Source: a virus
IMG/VR virus record: IMGVR_UViG_3300038305_000088
Coordinates: 1-38,434 of that record
Length of the DNA: 38,434 nucleotides
Strand: one strand, 5' to 3'
Positions 32,977-38,434 of the stretch are shown in pieces. The first letter of the stretch is position 1. Each line of letters starts with the position of its first letter. A model generated the notes under the pieces. It made no database searches. It had not been told where the DNA came from and saw nothing but the letters and a program-made list of their open reading frames with translations. Made by a program: the position numbers and the translations under genes.

Positions 32977-33364
32977 GTTGTATAATCTCCGACTTACCGT
33001 CTCTTTCTGAGATGAATGTTACAACCTCATCTTTTAAATTAAGCGTCAAATTGCATGATAATTCGTTATCAGTCCACACAGATCCATTGTTCAAAGTCTT
33101 ACAAACTGAGCCACTTGCATTTCCAGAAAAATAAAGAATTTGAAACTGTGGCTTTCCGTCCACCATATTAATTTTTAATACAGCGTCATCTAAAGCATTC
33201 AATATTCCAAGTTTATAGTAATAATCATTATTTTTCTGCATAACTTTCTGCACCTCATAGAAAACGGCCTCATCAGATACTTGTTCAGTTTCAAACTCAT
33301 CGTTTATAGCGCACTCCATAATTCTATCGTAATTATCATTTGATTTATTTAGTTCTACTCTCAT
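32963..33364 (-). CDS. Hypothetical AT-rich orphan in the early operon (133 aa)
   Basis: A 133-residue soluble, acidic, Asn-rich protein (MRVELNKSNDNYDRIMECAI) with a beta-rich second half. Its DNA is clearly richer in A and T than the genes on either side, suggesting separate acquisition. It overlaps the nuclease upstream by ATGA and the exonuclease downstream by 14 bases, so it is co-translated with recombination genes. Anti-host or anti-defence function is only a guess. Confidence 0.6.
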   Translation of the reverse strand: MRVELNKSNDNYDRIMECAINDEFETEQVSDEAVFYEVQKVMQKNNDYYYKLGILNALDDAVLKINMVDGKPQFQILYFSGNASGSVCKTLNNGSVWTDNELSCNLTLNLKDEVVTFISERDGKSEIIQHDPR

Positions 33365-33750
33365 TGCATTGCCTCCCTCGCAATATAGCAGAAAGTCTCA
33401 AAGTCCACTTCTGCCTTGTAATCGTGATCGCAATCAGTCAACGCAGCCAGCGGGATCACACATCGCATTGGCTTGCGGTCGTATTTGTAAATCAGGCACG
33501 GCATCTTTTGCTCACGCTCGGCAGCGACTTTGACTTGCTCCCACCATGCCGGCGCACCGCCGATAGGGCCGTCCTTGTATCGCTTTAGCTCCAAGCTAAA
33601 CGGAAACTCTGGATCGTCTGGTATGAGGTCAGCGTGCGAGCCAGATCGGTATTGCTCAAGGTCTCGCTTAAAACCTATGCCAAGCTCATCGCGTAGCATT
33701 ATGGCAACTTCACGCTCAAACGATGCGCCCTTATTGCGCCCGTTAACCAT
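33361..33750 (-). CDS. PD-(D/E)XK nuclease, Holliday-junction-resolvase-like
   Basis: A 129-residue nuclease: KGASFEREVAIMLRDELG (helix with catalytic Glu), RDLEQYRSGSHADLIPDD (Asp), then FSLELKRYKDG (ExK core), and WWEQVKVAAEREQKMPCLIYK. This matches small phage resolvase-like PDDEXK proteins. The start overlaps the ribbon-helix-helix gene stop as TAATG. Likely resolves recombination intermediates before packaging. Confidence 0.75.
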   Translation of the reverse strand: MVNGRNKGASFEREVAIMLRDELGIGFKRDLEQYRSGSHADLIPDDPEFPFSLELKRYKDGPIGGAPAWWEQVKVAAEREQKMPCLIYKYDRKPMRCVIPLAALTDCDHDYKAEVDFETFCYIAREAMQ

Positions 33751-33911
33751 TAATCAACTCGCGGCTGCGTTACTTCAACGCCAGCATCAGCGGCCTTTGA
33801 TACGGCGGAACTCCGCACAAATGCTGTGAATGACAAACCAGATCGCCGCGCAGCCTCTGCGATGGCTTCCTTCTGGGCCTGGGTAAAACCTATCAGTTGC
33901 TTGTGATCCAT
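33750..33911 (-). CDS. Small ribbon-helix-helix-type DNA-binding protein (53 aa)
   Basis: A 53-residue basic protein: MDHKQLIGFTQAQKEAIAEA, then RRSGLSFTAFVRSSAVSKA. The strand-helix-helix pattern is that of MobC/antitoxin/Arc-like RHH proteins. AGGAGGG precedes the ATG and the stop is TAATG with the nuclease. It is the first gene of the leftward early operon, beside a divergent promoter region, so an autoregulator is likely. Confidence 0.75.
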   Translation of the reverse strand: MDHKQLIGFTQAQKEAIAEAARRSGLSFTAFVRSSAVSKAADAGVEVTQPRVD

Positions 33912-33942
33912 TGGACCCTCCTATGCTTGCTCCCTACCCTTA

Positions 33943-33971
33943 ATATTAAATAAATATCATTGCAAGCGCAA
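33943..33971 (-). promoter_or_regulatory. Putative early leftward promoter
   Basis: On the leftward strand TTGCGC and TAATAT are separated by 17 bases, ending about 30 bases before the RHH gene. The -10 lies in the palindrome TTAATATTAA (33940-33949), a possible operator. The region is the only AT-rich divergent gap in the early block. Confidence 0.5.
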
Positions 33972-34041
33972 AATATGTGTTGCCAATATTGTTATGATAT
34001 GTGATGAAGAGTTACAGAATGTTAAAACAAAGGAAGATGTA

Positions 34042-34563
34042 ATGCACACTAAATCAATCATTGTAACCAATGTTCACTTCAACGGCTTTTGCTTCGCTTA
34101 TGATATAGAGAGCGCAGAAGGCGTCTTTATCCCTGCTGGCGTTGTTGATGGCCACAATGTTAAAGCTGGCGACAGCATCAATGCCGTCTTGATTCCGAAT
34201 TATTCCGACAAGGCCAGCTCGACACCTTGGATGGCTATCAAGATTGAGAACGGGGTTAAGTTCCCGCATCCTGAAACCACTGGTGATGTCATTGAGGCGC
34301 CGGAGCCAGAACCAGAGCCGGAGCAAGTATCGCCGCAGAACCTTGACAAGTCTGTATTCTCTTACATCAGTGAGACGAAATATTGCACCACCGCTGAGAT
34401 TGCTGACTATTTAAACATTGACAGCAAGACAGCAGGCAACTCGGCCCAGCGCAATTTTAGTGCCGGACGCATTGCCAAGGCCGCTGTGTATAACCGTGTT
34501 GGTTTGACCAAGCCCAATTTCATCTTGTGGGCTGTAAACGCCTCTGACTTTGTGGAAACTTGA
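34042..34563 (+). CDS. Hypothetical protein with OB-like N-terminus and winged-helix-like C-terminus
   Basis: A 173-residue protein, MHTKSIIVTNVHFNGFCFAY. Residues 1-75 have a small OB/cold-shock-like pattern (GVFIPAGVVDGHNVKAGDSI). A PEPEPEPEQ linker (about 94-105) precedes a helix-turn-helix-like part (TTAEIADYLNIDSKTAGNSA). AGGAAG is upstream of the ATG. First gene of the rightward cluster; probably a nucleic-acid-binding regulator, inferred. Confidence 0.65.
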   Translation: MHTKSIIVTNVHFNGFCFAYDIESAEGVFIPAGVVDGHNVKAGDSINAVLIPNYSDKASSTPWMAIKIENGVKFPHPETTGDVIEAPEPEPEPEQVSPQNLDKSVFSYISETKYCTTAEIADYLNIDSKTAGNSAQRNFSAGRIAKAAVYNRVGLTKPNFILWAVNASDFVET

Positions 34564-34564
34564 T

Positions 34565-34732
34565 ATGAGCAATTTAATTGATTGCCCCGAATGCGATGGC
34601 GATGGCCAAGTTGAGCGCGAAGTCTGGGTGCGCCAGAGTGCGACTTGGCATGGCGACTTTGAGTCAGAAGTGCAGGATTGCGATAACTGCAATGGAAAAG
34701 GTCAGATTGAGCCGCTGGAGGAAGACGAATGA
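34565..34732 (+). CDS. Small CxxCxGxG zinc protein (DnaJ-type motif)
   Basis: A 55-residue protein with two CxxCxGxG motifs, CPECDGDG and CDNCNGKG, separated by about 30 residues, enough for one zinc site. Such proteins are common in phages and unassigned; they are like a single DnaJ zinc-finger arm. The ATG follows the preceding stop by one base; its own stop overlaps the next gene. Confidence 0.7.
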   Translation: MSNLIDCPECDGDGQVEREVWVRQSATWHGDFESEVQDCDNCNGKGQIEPLEEDE

Positions 34733-35496
34733 AACAGGACGCTGAAACCTTGACCGATCAGGTCATCAGGTGCGCAGAGATGGACATGTCACAAAGCGAA
34801 ATTGCCGAATTGCTGCGCGTAACACCGACCACCGTTGGCCGGATCACAAGCAAACTCAATATAACCCTGAAGCGAAAGAGGCGCCAATATGGACCTAATA
34901 ATGCAATATATAAAACGGCTCGAAAGAGTGAACTCAATTCTGCTGTCGGAACCGAAGACAGCGATGAGGCCAGCGTTGCAGCAGAGGCTGCAAGAGCAAG
35001 GCGCTCTGCTCGAGAAGCTAAAATCCGCGATCAGCGATCTGCCGAAGCTCGACTGAAGGCTATGCTAGAGGGCGTCACAGACAAGCATGAGCGGTTTGAG
35101 ATCACTTACGGTCATGTCCTGCTTGAGTTCGAGAAGTTGCAGCACAAGCTCGGCAAACGTGATCCACTGCCATCGCGTGAGGCTCGCAAGTCAACCATGC
35201 ACCCAAGTGCCGTTGAGTTGGCCGAGAAGCGCCGTCAGCACGGCATAGAACAGGGTGAGCGTCTTTTCCGCATGTTGCGCTATGACCAACGCATATCGGC
35301 TTCTGAGGGCGCTGGTATGCTCGGTGAGAGCATTGCTCGCACCTCAAGTTATCTGAACAACATGGCCGACGCTGGAAAGCTGTACCGTGTGCGCGATTTC
35401 ATCAAGGTGCCTGGGTACACAAAGCCGCAGTGGCGTTGGGTGTTTAGCAAGCAGCCGATCAAACCGCTGTCGAATAAGTTTGAGGAGGAGTCATGA
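34729..35496 (+). CDS. HTH DNA-binding protein
   Basis: A 255-residue basic protein. Residues 18-45 form a clear helix-turn-helix (SQSEIAELLRVTPTTVGRI). The middle (about 65-110) is low-complexity Ala/Arg/Glu, coincident with an overprinted second frame. The C-terminal half has LLEFEKLQHKLGKRDPLPSR and a second winged-helix-like part (SEGAGMLGESIARTSSYLNN). It overlaps both neighbours by ATGA. Probably a regulator or replication factor. Confidence 0.7.
   Translation: MKQDAETLTDQVIRCAEMDMSQSEIAELLRVTPTTVGRITSKLNITLKRKRRQYGPNNAIYKTARKSELNSAVGTEDSDEASVAAEAARARRSAREAKIRDQRSAEARLKAMLEGVTDKHERFEITYGHVLLEFEKLQHKLGKRDPLPSREARKSTMHPSAVELAEKRRQHGIEQGERLFRMLRYDQRISASEGAGMLGESIARTSSYLNNMADAGKLYRVRDFIKVPGYTKPQWRWVFSKQPIKPLSNKFEEES
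34889..35056 (+). CDS. Overprinted 55-codon frame inside the HTH gene
   Basis: In the +1 frame relative to the HTH gene, ATG at 34889 has AGAGG seven bases upstream. The 55-residue product begins MDLIMQYIKRLERVNSILLS and is a balanced, amphipathic-helical protein, unlike the low-complexity host frame here. The stop is TGA at 35054-35056. Either a genuine overlapping gene or an accident of composition; the ribosome site favours the first. Confidence 0.45.
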   Translation: MDLIMQYIKRLERVNSILLSEPKTAMRPALQQRLQEQGALLEKLKSAISDLPKLD

Positions 35497-36509
35497 AATA
35501 TGGTTCAGTTTGCTCTGGCGTTGAAGCGGCCACAGCCGCATGGCATCCTCTTGGCTGGACGCCGCAATGGTTCAGCGAAATAGAAAAGTTCCCAAGCGCC
35601 GTGCTGGCGCATCGTTATCCAGATGTCCCTAACCTTGGCGACATGACGCAATTTAAGGAGTGGCCCATTGACAGATCAATTGACCTTCTGGTCGGAGGAA
35701 CCCCCTGCCAATCGTTCAGCGTCGCAGGACTTCGCAAGGGACTTGATGACCCAAGGGGAAATCTCATGCTCACCTATCTTGCCATTGCTGCACAATATCA
35801 GCCCAAGTGGTTGGTTTGGGAGAACGTCCCCGGCGTCTTGTCTAGCCAACGAGGACGGGATTTTGGAACCTTTCTCGGGGCGCTGGGCCAGCTCGGGTAT
35901 GGGTTCGCCTACCGAGTGCTTGACGCTCAATACTTCGGAGTGGCCCAGCGCCGCCGCCGTGTGTTCGTTGTCGGATACCTTGGAGACTGGCGGCGTGCCG
36001 CAGCGGTTCTTTTTGAGCGCGAAAGCATGTCAGGGCATCCTGCGCCGAGCAGAGAAGCGGGGCAAGAAGCTGCCCCCACAGTTACACAAGGCGCTCCATT
36101 CAGTCGCACAGGCAACGAGCGAGTAGAAGCGGAGGCTGTTGTGGCTCAGTGTCTCACAACTCGCACGGGAAGCGCATACGACCCAACAACAGAGACATTG
36201 CCGATAGCCTTCGGCGCACAAAACAGTGCCAACCAAGGAGACAGCGTGTCAACTGAAGTCACGCCAACGCTGGATAAGAGCAAGACGCCAGCGGTGATGA
36301 ATGACTTGCAAGTGCGACGTTTAACCCCAACAGAATGCGAGCGCCTGCAAGGCTTCCCTGATAACTACACGCAAATTGAGTGGCGCAATAAGTCCGCTGA
36401 AGATTGCCCAGATGGCCCTCGATACAAAGCAATGGGCAACTCAATGGCTGTACCAGTGATGCGCTGGATCGGTGAGCGAATACAAATGGTGGAGAGTTTA
36501 GATGGATGA
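35493..36509 (+). CDS. dcm: C5 cytosine-specific DNA methyltransferase
   Basis: A 338-residue methyltransferase with all main motifs: I (GSVCSGVEAATAA, residues 4-16), IV (GGTPCQSFS, catalytic Cys72), VI (WENVPG, 109-114), VIII (AQRRRRVFVVG, 151-161), IX (LTPTECERLQGFPDNYT) and X (YKAMGNSMAVPVM). It would methylate phage or host DNA at a short sequence and so protect from restriction. The recognition region between VIII and IX is short and shaped like phage orphan enzymes. It starts by ATGA overlap. Part of it is dual-coded. Confidence 0.9.
   Translation: MKYGSVCSGVEAATAAWHPLGWTPQWFSEIEKFPSAVLAHRYPDVPNLGDMTQFKEWPIDRSIDLLVGGTPCQSFSVAGLRKGLDDPRGNLMLTYLAIAAQYQPKWLVWENVPGVLSSQRGRDFGTFLGALGQLGYGFAYRVLDAQYFGVAQRRRRVFVVGYLGDWRRAAAVLFERESMSGHPAPSREAGQEAAPTVTQGAPFSRTGNERVEAEAVVAQCLTTRTGSAYDPTTETLPIAFGAQNSANQGDSVSTEVTPTLDKSKTPAVMNDLQVRRLTPTECERLQGFPDNYTQIEWRNKSAEDCPDGPRYKAMGNSMAVPVMRWIGERIQMVESLDG
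35668..36126 (+). CDS. Overprinted 152-codon gene inside the cytosine methyltransferase
   Basis: In the +1 frame relative to the methyltransferase (its residues 59-211) a 152-codon frame starts with TTG at 35668, preceded by AAGGAG with 7-base spacing. Its product contains GWFGRTSPASC, SSGMGSPTECLTLNTSEWPS, VCSLSDTLETGGVPQRFFLS and ILRRAEKRGKKLP. These phrases recall a phage protein family I have seen annotated as hypothetical, so both frames may be under selection. Function unknown; if real, translation would be nested in the methyltransferase mRNA. An alternative is that conserved methyltransferase motifs project a conserved shadow. Confidence 0.6.
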   Translation: MTDQLTFWSEEPPANRSASQDFARDLMTQGEISCSPILPLLHNISPSGWFGRTSPASCLANEDGILEPFSGRWASSGMGSPTECLTLNTSEWPSAAAVCSLSDTLETGGVPQRFFLSAKACQGILRRAEKRGKKLPPQLHKALHSVAQATSE

Positions 36510-36612
36510 CAAAGAAATCGAACGCATGATAAACGCAGCCGGTCTGATTGGAGCTATCTTTGGCTTCGTCGCTGGCGCTGGCCTGATGGCGGCTGTGGGT
36601 ATTATATTCTAG
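36502..36612 (+). CDS. 36-residue membrane peptide
   Basis: Begins inside the last codons of the methyltransferase gene (ATG 36502, GGAGAG five bases upstream). The product starts MDDKEIERM, a short charged head, followed by a hydrophobic Ala/Gly-rich segment (LIGAIFGFVAGAGLMAAVGI). A single TM peptide; last gene of the rightward cluster. Function unknown. Confidence 0.6.
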   Translation: MDDKEIERMINAAGLIGAIFGFVAGAGLMAAVGIIF

Positions 36613-36619
36613 AAATCGT

Positions 36620-36692
36620 GTGGGTGGCAGAATGATTGGCGCATTCGGTAACGCGATAACCAATAAACAAGGTTACGGTTGAAGCCACCCAC
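36620..36692. other. Intergenic long inverted repeat between convergent genes
   Basis: GTGGGTGGC (36620-36628) and GCCACCCAC (36684-36692) pair over 9 bp and enclose 55 bases containing a second perfect 4-bp hairpin (AATG/CATT, 36631-36645). Between the rightward cluster and the leftward gene at 36732 this could stop or process both transcripts. There is no U-run. A tRNA was considered and not accepted. Confidence 0.45.
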
Positions 36693-36731
36693 TCAAACTT
36701 TGTAATCAAACCGACGCCGACCCGCAAGATA

Positions 36732-37145
36732 CTATTTGAAGCTGTCGAGAGTTTTTTGCATCGACTGGCTTTCGTTTAGAAATTCTGCCTCTGGTACATA
36801 TGTTGTCTTCTTGAGAACTTCGTCGCCGCGTCGAAAGACTACAGCATCCATATCCACAGCGACAAAGGCGTAAACGTCTGACCTTTGCCCGCTCTTCTTT
36901 GCTGTGTGGAATTTGTACCTTCTCCCTACTCCATGCGTCTTGCTGGCGCTCTTTACCTGCAAGGTCAGCACGCCTGAAACGGTCTGTATATACGCATCGT
37001 GGTCCCTGATCTGGCATAGGGTGCAGAGATAACCAGCAAGCGAAAGCCGAGCGAGTGCTATATGCTCGCCCGCCCTTCCAACCGCCGCGCTGGCCTTCTG
37101 ATCTTGGACGCGCAACTTAGCTAACTTGGCTAGGTCAACAGCCAA
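36732..37145 (-). CDS. PD-(D/E)XK endonuclease-like protein
   Basis: A 137-residue protein with AVGRAGEHIALARLSLAGYL (helix with Glu), IRDHDAYIQTV and LTLQVKSASK (D...QxK core), then YKFHTAKKSGQRSDVYAFVA. This resembles PDDEXK proteins of the group I intron endonuclease/restriction-like class. It overlaps the endolysin stop by 16 bases. There is no ATG; TTG at 37145 is the only plausible start, without a strong ribosome site, so expression may be coupled to endolysin. Confidence 0.65.
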   Translation of the reverse strand: MAVDLAKLAKLRVQDQKASAAVGRAGEHIALARLSLAGYLCTLCQIRDHDAYIQTVSGVLTLQVKSASKTHGVGRRYKFHTAKKSGQRSDVYAFVAVDMDAVVFRRGDEVLKKTTYVPEAEFLNESQSMQKTLDSFK

Positions 37146-37750
37146 GTGTGGATTTTCTTGCTCTGATTGCTTCGATCCTCTAGCCCGTGATAGCCGCCAT
37201 TCACGCGGCGCGTAATGCGCTTGATAGCGTCATCTGTCACGCCCTCATCGGCAATCTTGAACAAGGCATTCTTCTCGAAAAACCACAACGCAGTCTCGAA
37301 GGCATATGTGTCTGCCACCAAATCTGGGTCAGTCATAACCTTTGGCACGCCCATGTCCGACGCGAATGAGCGGTAATTGTCACGCCCGGTCAATTGAAGA
37401 AATCCTCGACCAATGTACAGGCTGGCCTGTGCCTCATTCTCGTTGCCCATACGGCCAGCGTAAACCTTGCCAGCAAGCCCAGATGGGTTTCTAGCGTAAG
37501 GTTCAGCATCCTCAACCGTTGGGAAGCGTGACGGCCACACAGCCTGTATGCGCTCTGGTGAGCTATAGTACAGGCTCTCACGGGTTCGCTTGAAGCCACC
37601 GCTTTCGTGTGACGCCTGCCCCATCAAGTGTGCGCCGCGTGCCGGAGATAGGTTGAAATACTTTGCGATTGCCCGTGCTGTATTAGGCCCAAACTCACCA
37701 TCAGGCGTTGACCCGATTTTAGTTTGGAGGATAGCCATTGCTTTGCTCAT
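37130..37750 (-). CDS. GH19-type endolysin, complete copy
   Basis: A 206-residue cell-wall hydrolase. A short peptidoglycan-binding-like start (ILQTKIGSTPDGEFGPNTAR) leads to the GH19 catalytic domain: Glu49 in QASHESGGF and Glu58 in TRESLYY, then GNENEAQASLYIGRGFLQLT and TGRDNYRSFA. It lacks a signal peptide and so needs a holin. The start overlaps the upstream small gene as ATGA. The first 174 bases match the left-end fragment at 169 positions. Confidence 0.9.
   Translation of the reverse strand: MSKAMAILQTKIGSTPDGEFGPNTARAIAKYFNLSPARGAHLMGQASHESGGFKRTRESLYYSSPERIQAVWPSRFPTVEDAEPYARNPSGLAGKVYAGRMGNENEAQASLYIGRGFLQLTGRDNYRSFASDMGVPKVMTDPDLVADTYAFETALWFFEKNALFKIADEGVTDDAIKRITRRVNGGYHGLEDRSNQSKKIHTWLLT
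37577..37750. repeat. Direct repeat of bases 1-174 (endolysin 5' end)
   Basis: Bases 37577-37699 equal bases 1-123 exactly. The next 51 contain five substitutions (at 124, 127, 145, 155 and 157 of the left copy). Similarity ends within a few bases of the endolysin ATG. The copy at the left edge is cut by the window. Confidence 0.95.
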
Positions 37751-37896
37751 TTCTTAGCCTTTTTCTTTGCTGTCTTGGCAGCCGCTTTAAATGCACTGGC
37801 CGTTGGCGCTCCCTTTGTGCCGGGCTTGCGCATTTTCTCGCCGCTTCCGGCCTTAATGCGCGCACGCTTTTTAGCAATGTTTGAATACAGTCCCAT
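37747..37896 (-). CDS. Small, very basic protein (49 aa)
   Basis: A 49-residue Lys/Ala-rich protein beginning MGLYSNIAKKRARIKAGSG, ending KTAKKKAKK. Similar basic peptides with the MGLYxNI opening are frequent in marine phages beside lysis or packaging genes; function unknown. It overlaps the endolysin start by ATGA. The ATG at 37896 follows the upstream stop closely; longer frames are rejected. Confidence 0.65.
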   Translation of the reverse strand: MGLYSNIAKKRARIKAGSGEKMRKPGTKGAPTASAFKAAAKTAKKKAKK

Positions 37897-37900
37897 TCTC

Positions 37901-38161
37901 TCACCATTTAACCTTATCAGCCCAGTAGGCCGCTGACATTTTACCCTTTGCAATATTCTTTGCGTGGCGGGCCTTGAATGATTTGTTGCGAGCTGTGCCT
38001 TCTTTTGATCCAGACACGCCTTGCTGGCCAAACCGAATTGTCTTTGTCTGGTCGCCAGACTTGGCCACCACAACATGAGATTTGGTTTTATGACCGGGTG
38101 TGCGCTTTGGCTTGTTGTAGCCAGACACACCAGCTCTTGCTAATCTTGGGTCTTTTGCCAT
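37901..38161 (-). CDS. Conserved small basic phage protein (86 aa)
   Basis: An 86-residue protein beginning MAKDPRLARAGVSGYNKPKR with THxSHVVVAK-like, KTIRFGQQGVSG and FKARHAKNIAKGKMSAAYWA motifs, ending DKVKW. This pattern recurs in T7-like and other aquatic phages as a small structural or unknown protein. TAATG junction with the preceding membrane-protein gene and AAAGGGG upstream fix the start. Function not established. Confidence 0.75.
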   Translation of the reverse strand: MAKDPRLARAGVSGYNKPKRTPGHKTKSHVVVAKSGDQTKTIRFGQQGVSGSKEGTARNKSFKARHAKNIAKGKMSAAYWADKVKW

Positions 38162-38434
38162 TACCCCTTTAACCCCTTTACTGTGCGTATGCCAAAGCTC
38201 GCCGCAATGCTCGCATACATTGCCCACTGGAACCACTGCGGCGCAGCATCCAGATTGGCAAAACCTTGCGCCATGTAAGGTTGTATCCCCGGTATGAAGC
38301 TGCCCAGCACAATGGCTATGAAGGCCACTGTCCACGCCTCATCCTTCCACGAATTATTGCTGGCCTCAATGGCGGCTTGCTCCCAGCTAATTTCACCCGT
38401 GGCGATTTTCATCTTGGTCTCGGCTTCAGCTTTC
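38161..38434 (-). CDS. Holin-like membrane protein, C-terminal part, open at window end
   Basis: Ninety codons, open through base 38434; the first visible ATG is at 38412, preceded in frame by KAEAETK, so the true start is likely beyond the window. The visible part has MKIATGEISWEQAAIEASNN, a hydrophobic segment AWTVAFIAIVLGSFIPGIQP and a second one WAMYASIAASFGIRTVKG, with a WKDE motif before them. This layout is that of small holin-like proteins before endolysin in aquatic phages. Confidence 0.7.
   Translation of the reverse strand, partial: KAEAETKMKIATGEISWEQAAIEASNNSWKDEAWTVAFIAIVLGSFIPGIQPYMAQGFANLDAAPQWFQWAMYASIAASFGIRTVKGLKG

Noticed and set aside
35102-35347. Leftward Cys/His-rich frame inside the HTH gene
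   Set aside because: No ribosome site and no context; antisense shadow of a convincing gene.
36622-36690. tRNA gene
   Set aside because: Acceptor and D-arm pairings fit, but there is no 5-bp anticodon stem with 7-base loop, no TTCGANT-like T loop and no CCA. Kept only as a structured intergenic element.
1-38434. Integrase, CI-type repressor or other lysogeny module
   Set aside because: No recombinase or repressor motifs seen on either strand; the RHH and HTH proteins alone do not support lysogeny.

Overview
The window is almost entirely a tailed-phage genome. It is a siphovirus of about 38 kb with a lambda-type packaging and portal block (Nu1-like small terminase, gpA-like large terminase, gpW-like protein, gpB-like portal), an HK97-fold capsid and a long flexible-tail module. 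The GTA-type three-TM holin, the NlpC/P60-like and distal tail proteins just before the tail tip, and several small conserved genes resemble phages and gene transfer agents of aquatic alphaproteobacteria. That host guess is inference. No integrase, lysogeny repressor, DNA polymerase or clear tRNA was seen.

Layout. Transcription is leftward except for one rightward cluster at 34.0-36.6 kb. Read leftward from 33.9 kb, the early operon encodes a small ribbon-helix-helix-type protein, a PD-(D/E)XK nuclease, an AT-rich orphan, a RecE-like exonuclease, a ssDNA-binding protein with an acidic tail, a primase-helicase, and small proteins ending at a terminator near 28.1 kb. From 28.1 to 25.2 kb lies an accessory stretch: a gpZ-like tail protein flanked by 13-bp repeats, several tiny genes and a DUF7227-like protein, closed by a terminator at 25.22 kb. 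A 0.3-kb non-coding stretch with iterated GC-rich motifs precedes the small terminase and is a candidate cos/pac region. From 24.9 kb to the left end come packaging, portal, a protease-capsid fusion, head completion, tail tube, tail chaperones with a -1 frameshift, tape measure, tail tip, receptor-binding proteins and a lysis cassette. The rightward cluster holds an OB/winged-helix-like protein, a CxxCxGxG zinc protein, an HTH protein, a C5 cytosine methyltransferase and a 36-residue membrane peptide.

The two ends share a near-identical start of a GH19 endolysin gene (123 bp exact, 169/174 overall), but upstream of its ATG the two copies have unrelated lysis genes. This fits either a circularly permuted genome of about 37.6 kb plus an alternative lysis allele, or a true duplication.

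The most unusual features are these: a second conserved-looking reading frame of 152 codons inside the catalytic half of the cytosine methyltransferase gene, with its own strong ribosome binding site; another overprinted frame in the neighbouring HTH gene; a protease-capsid fusion with a perfect internal start site; a 920-residue protein built from 28 repeats of 23 residues; and three tandem five-repeat propeller-like tail proteins. Several real genes are under 60 codons (at 17848, 25578, 33750 and 36502).
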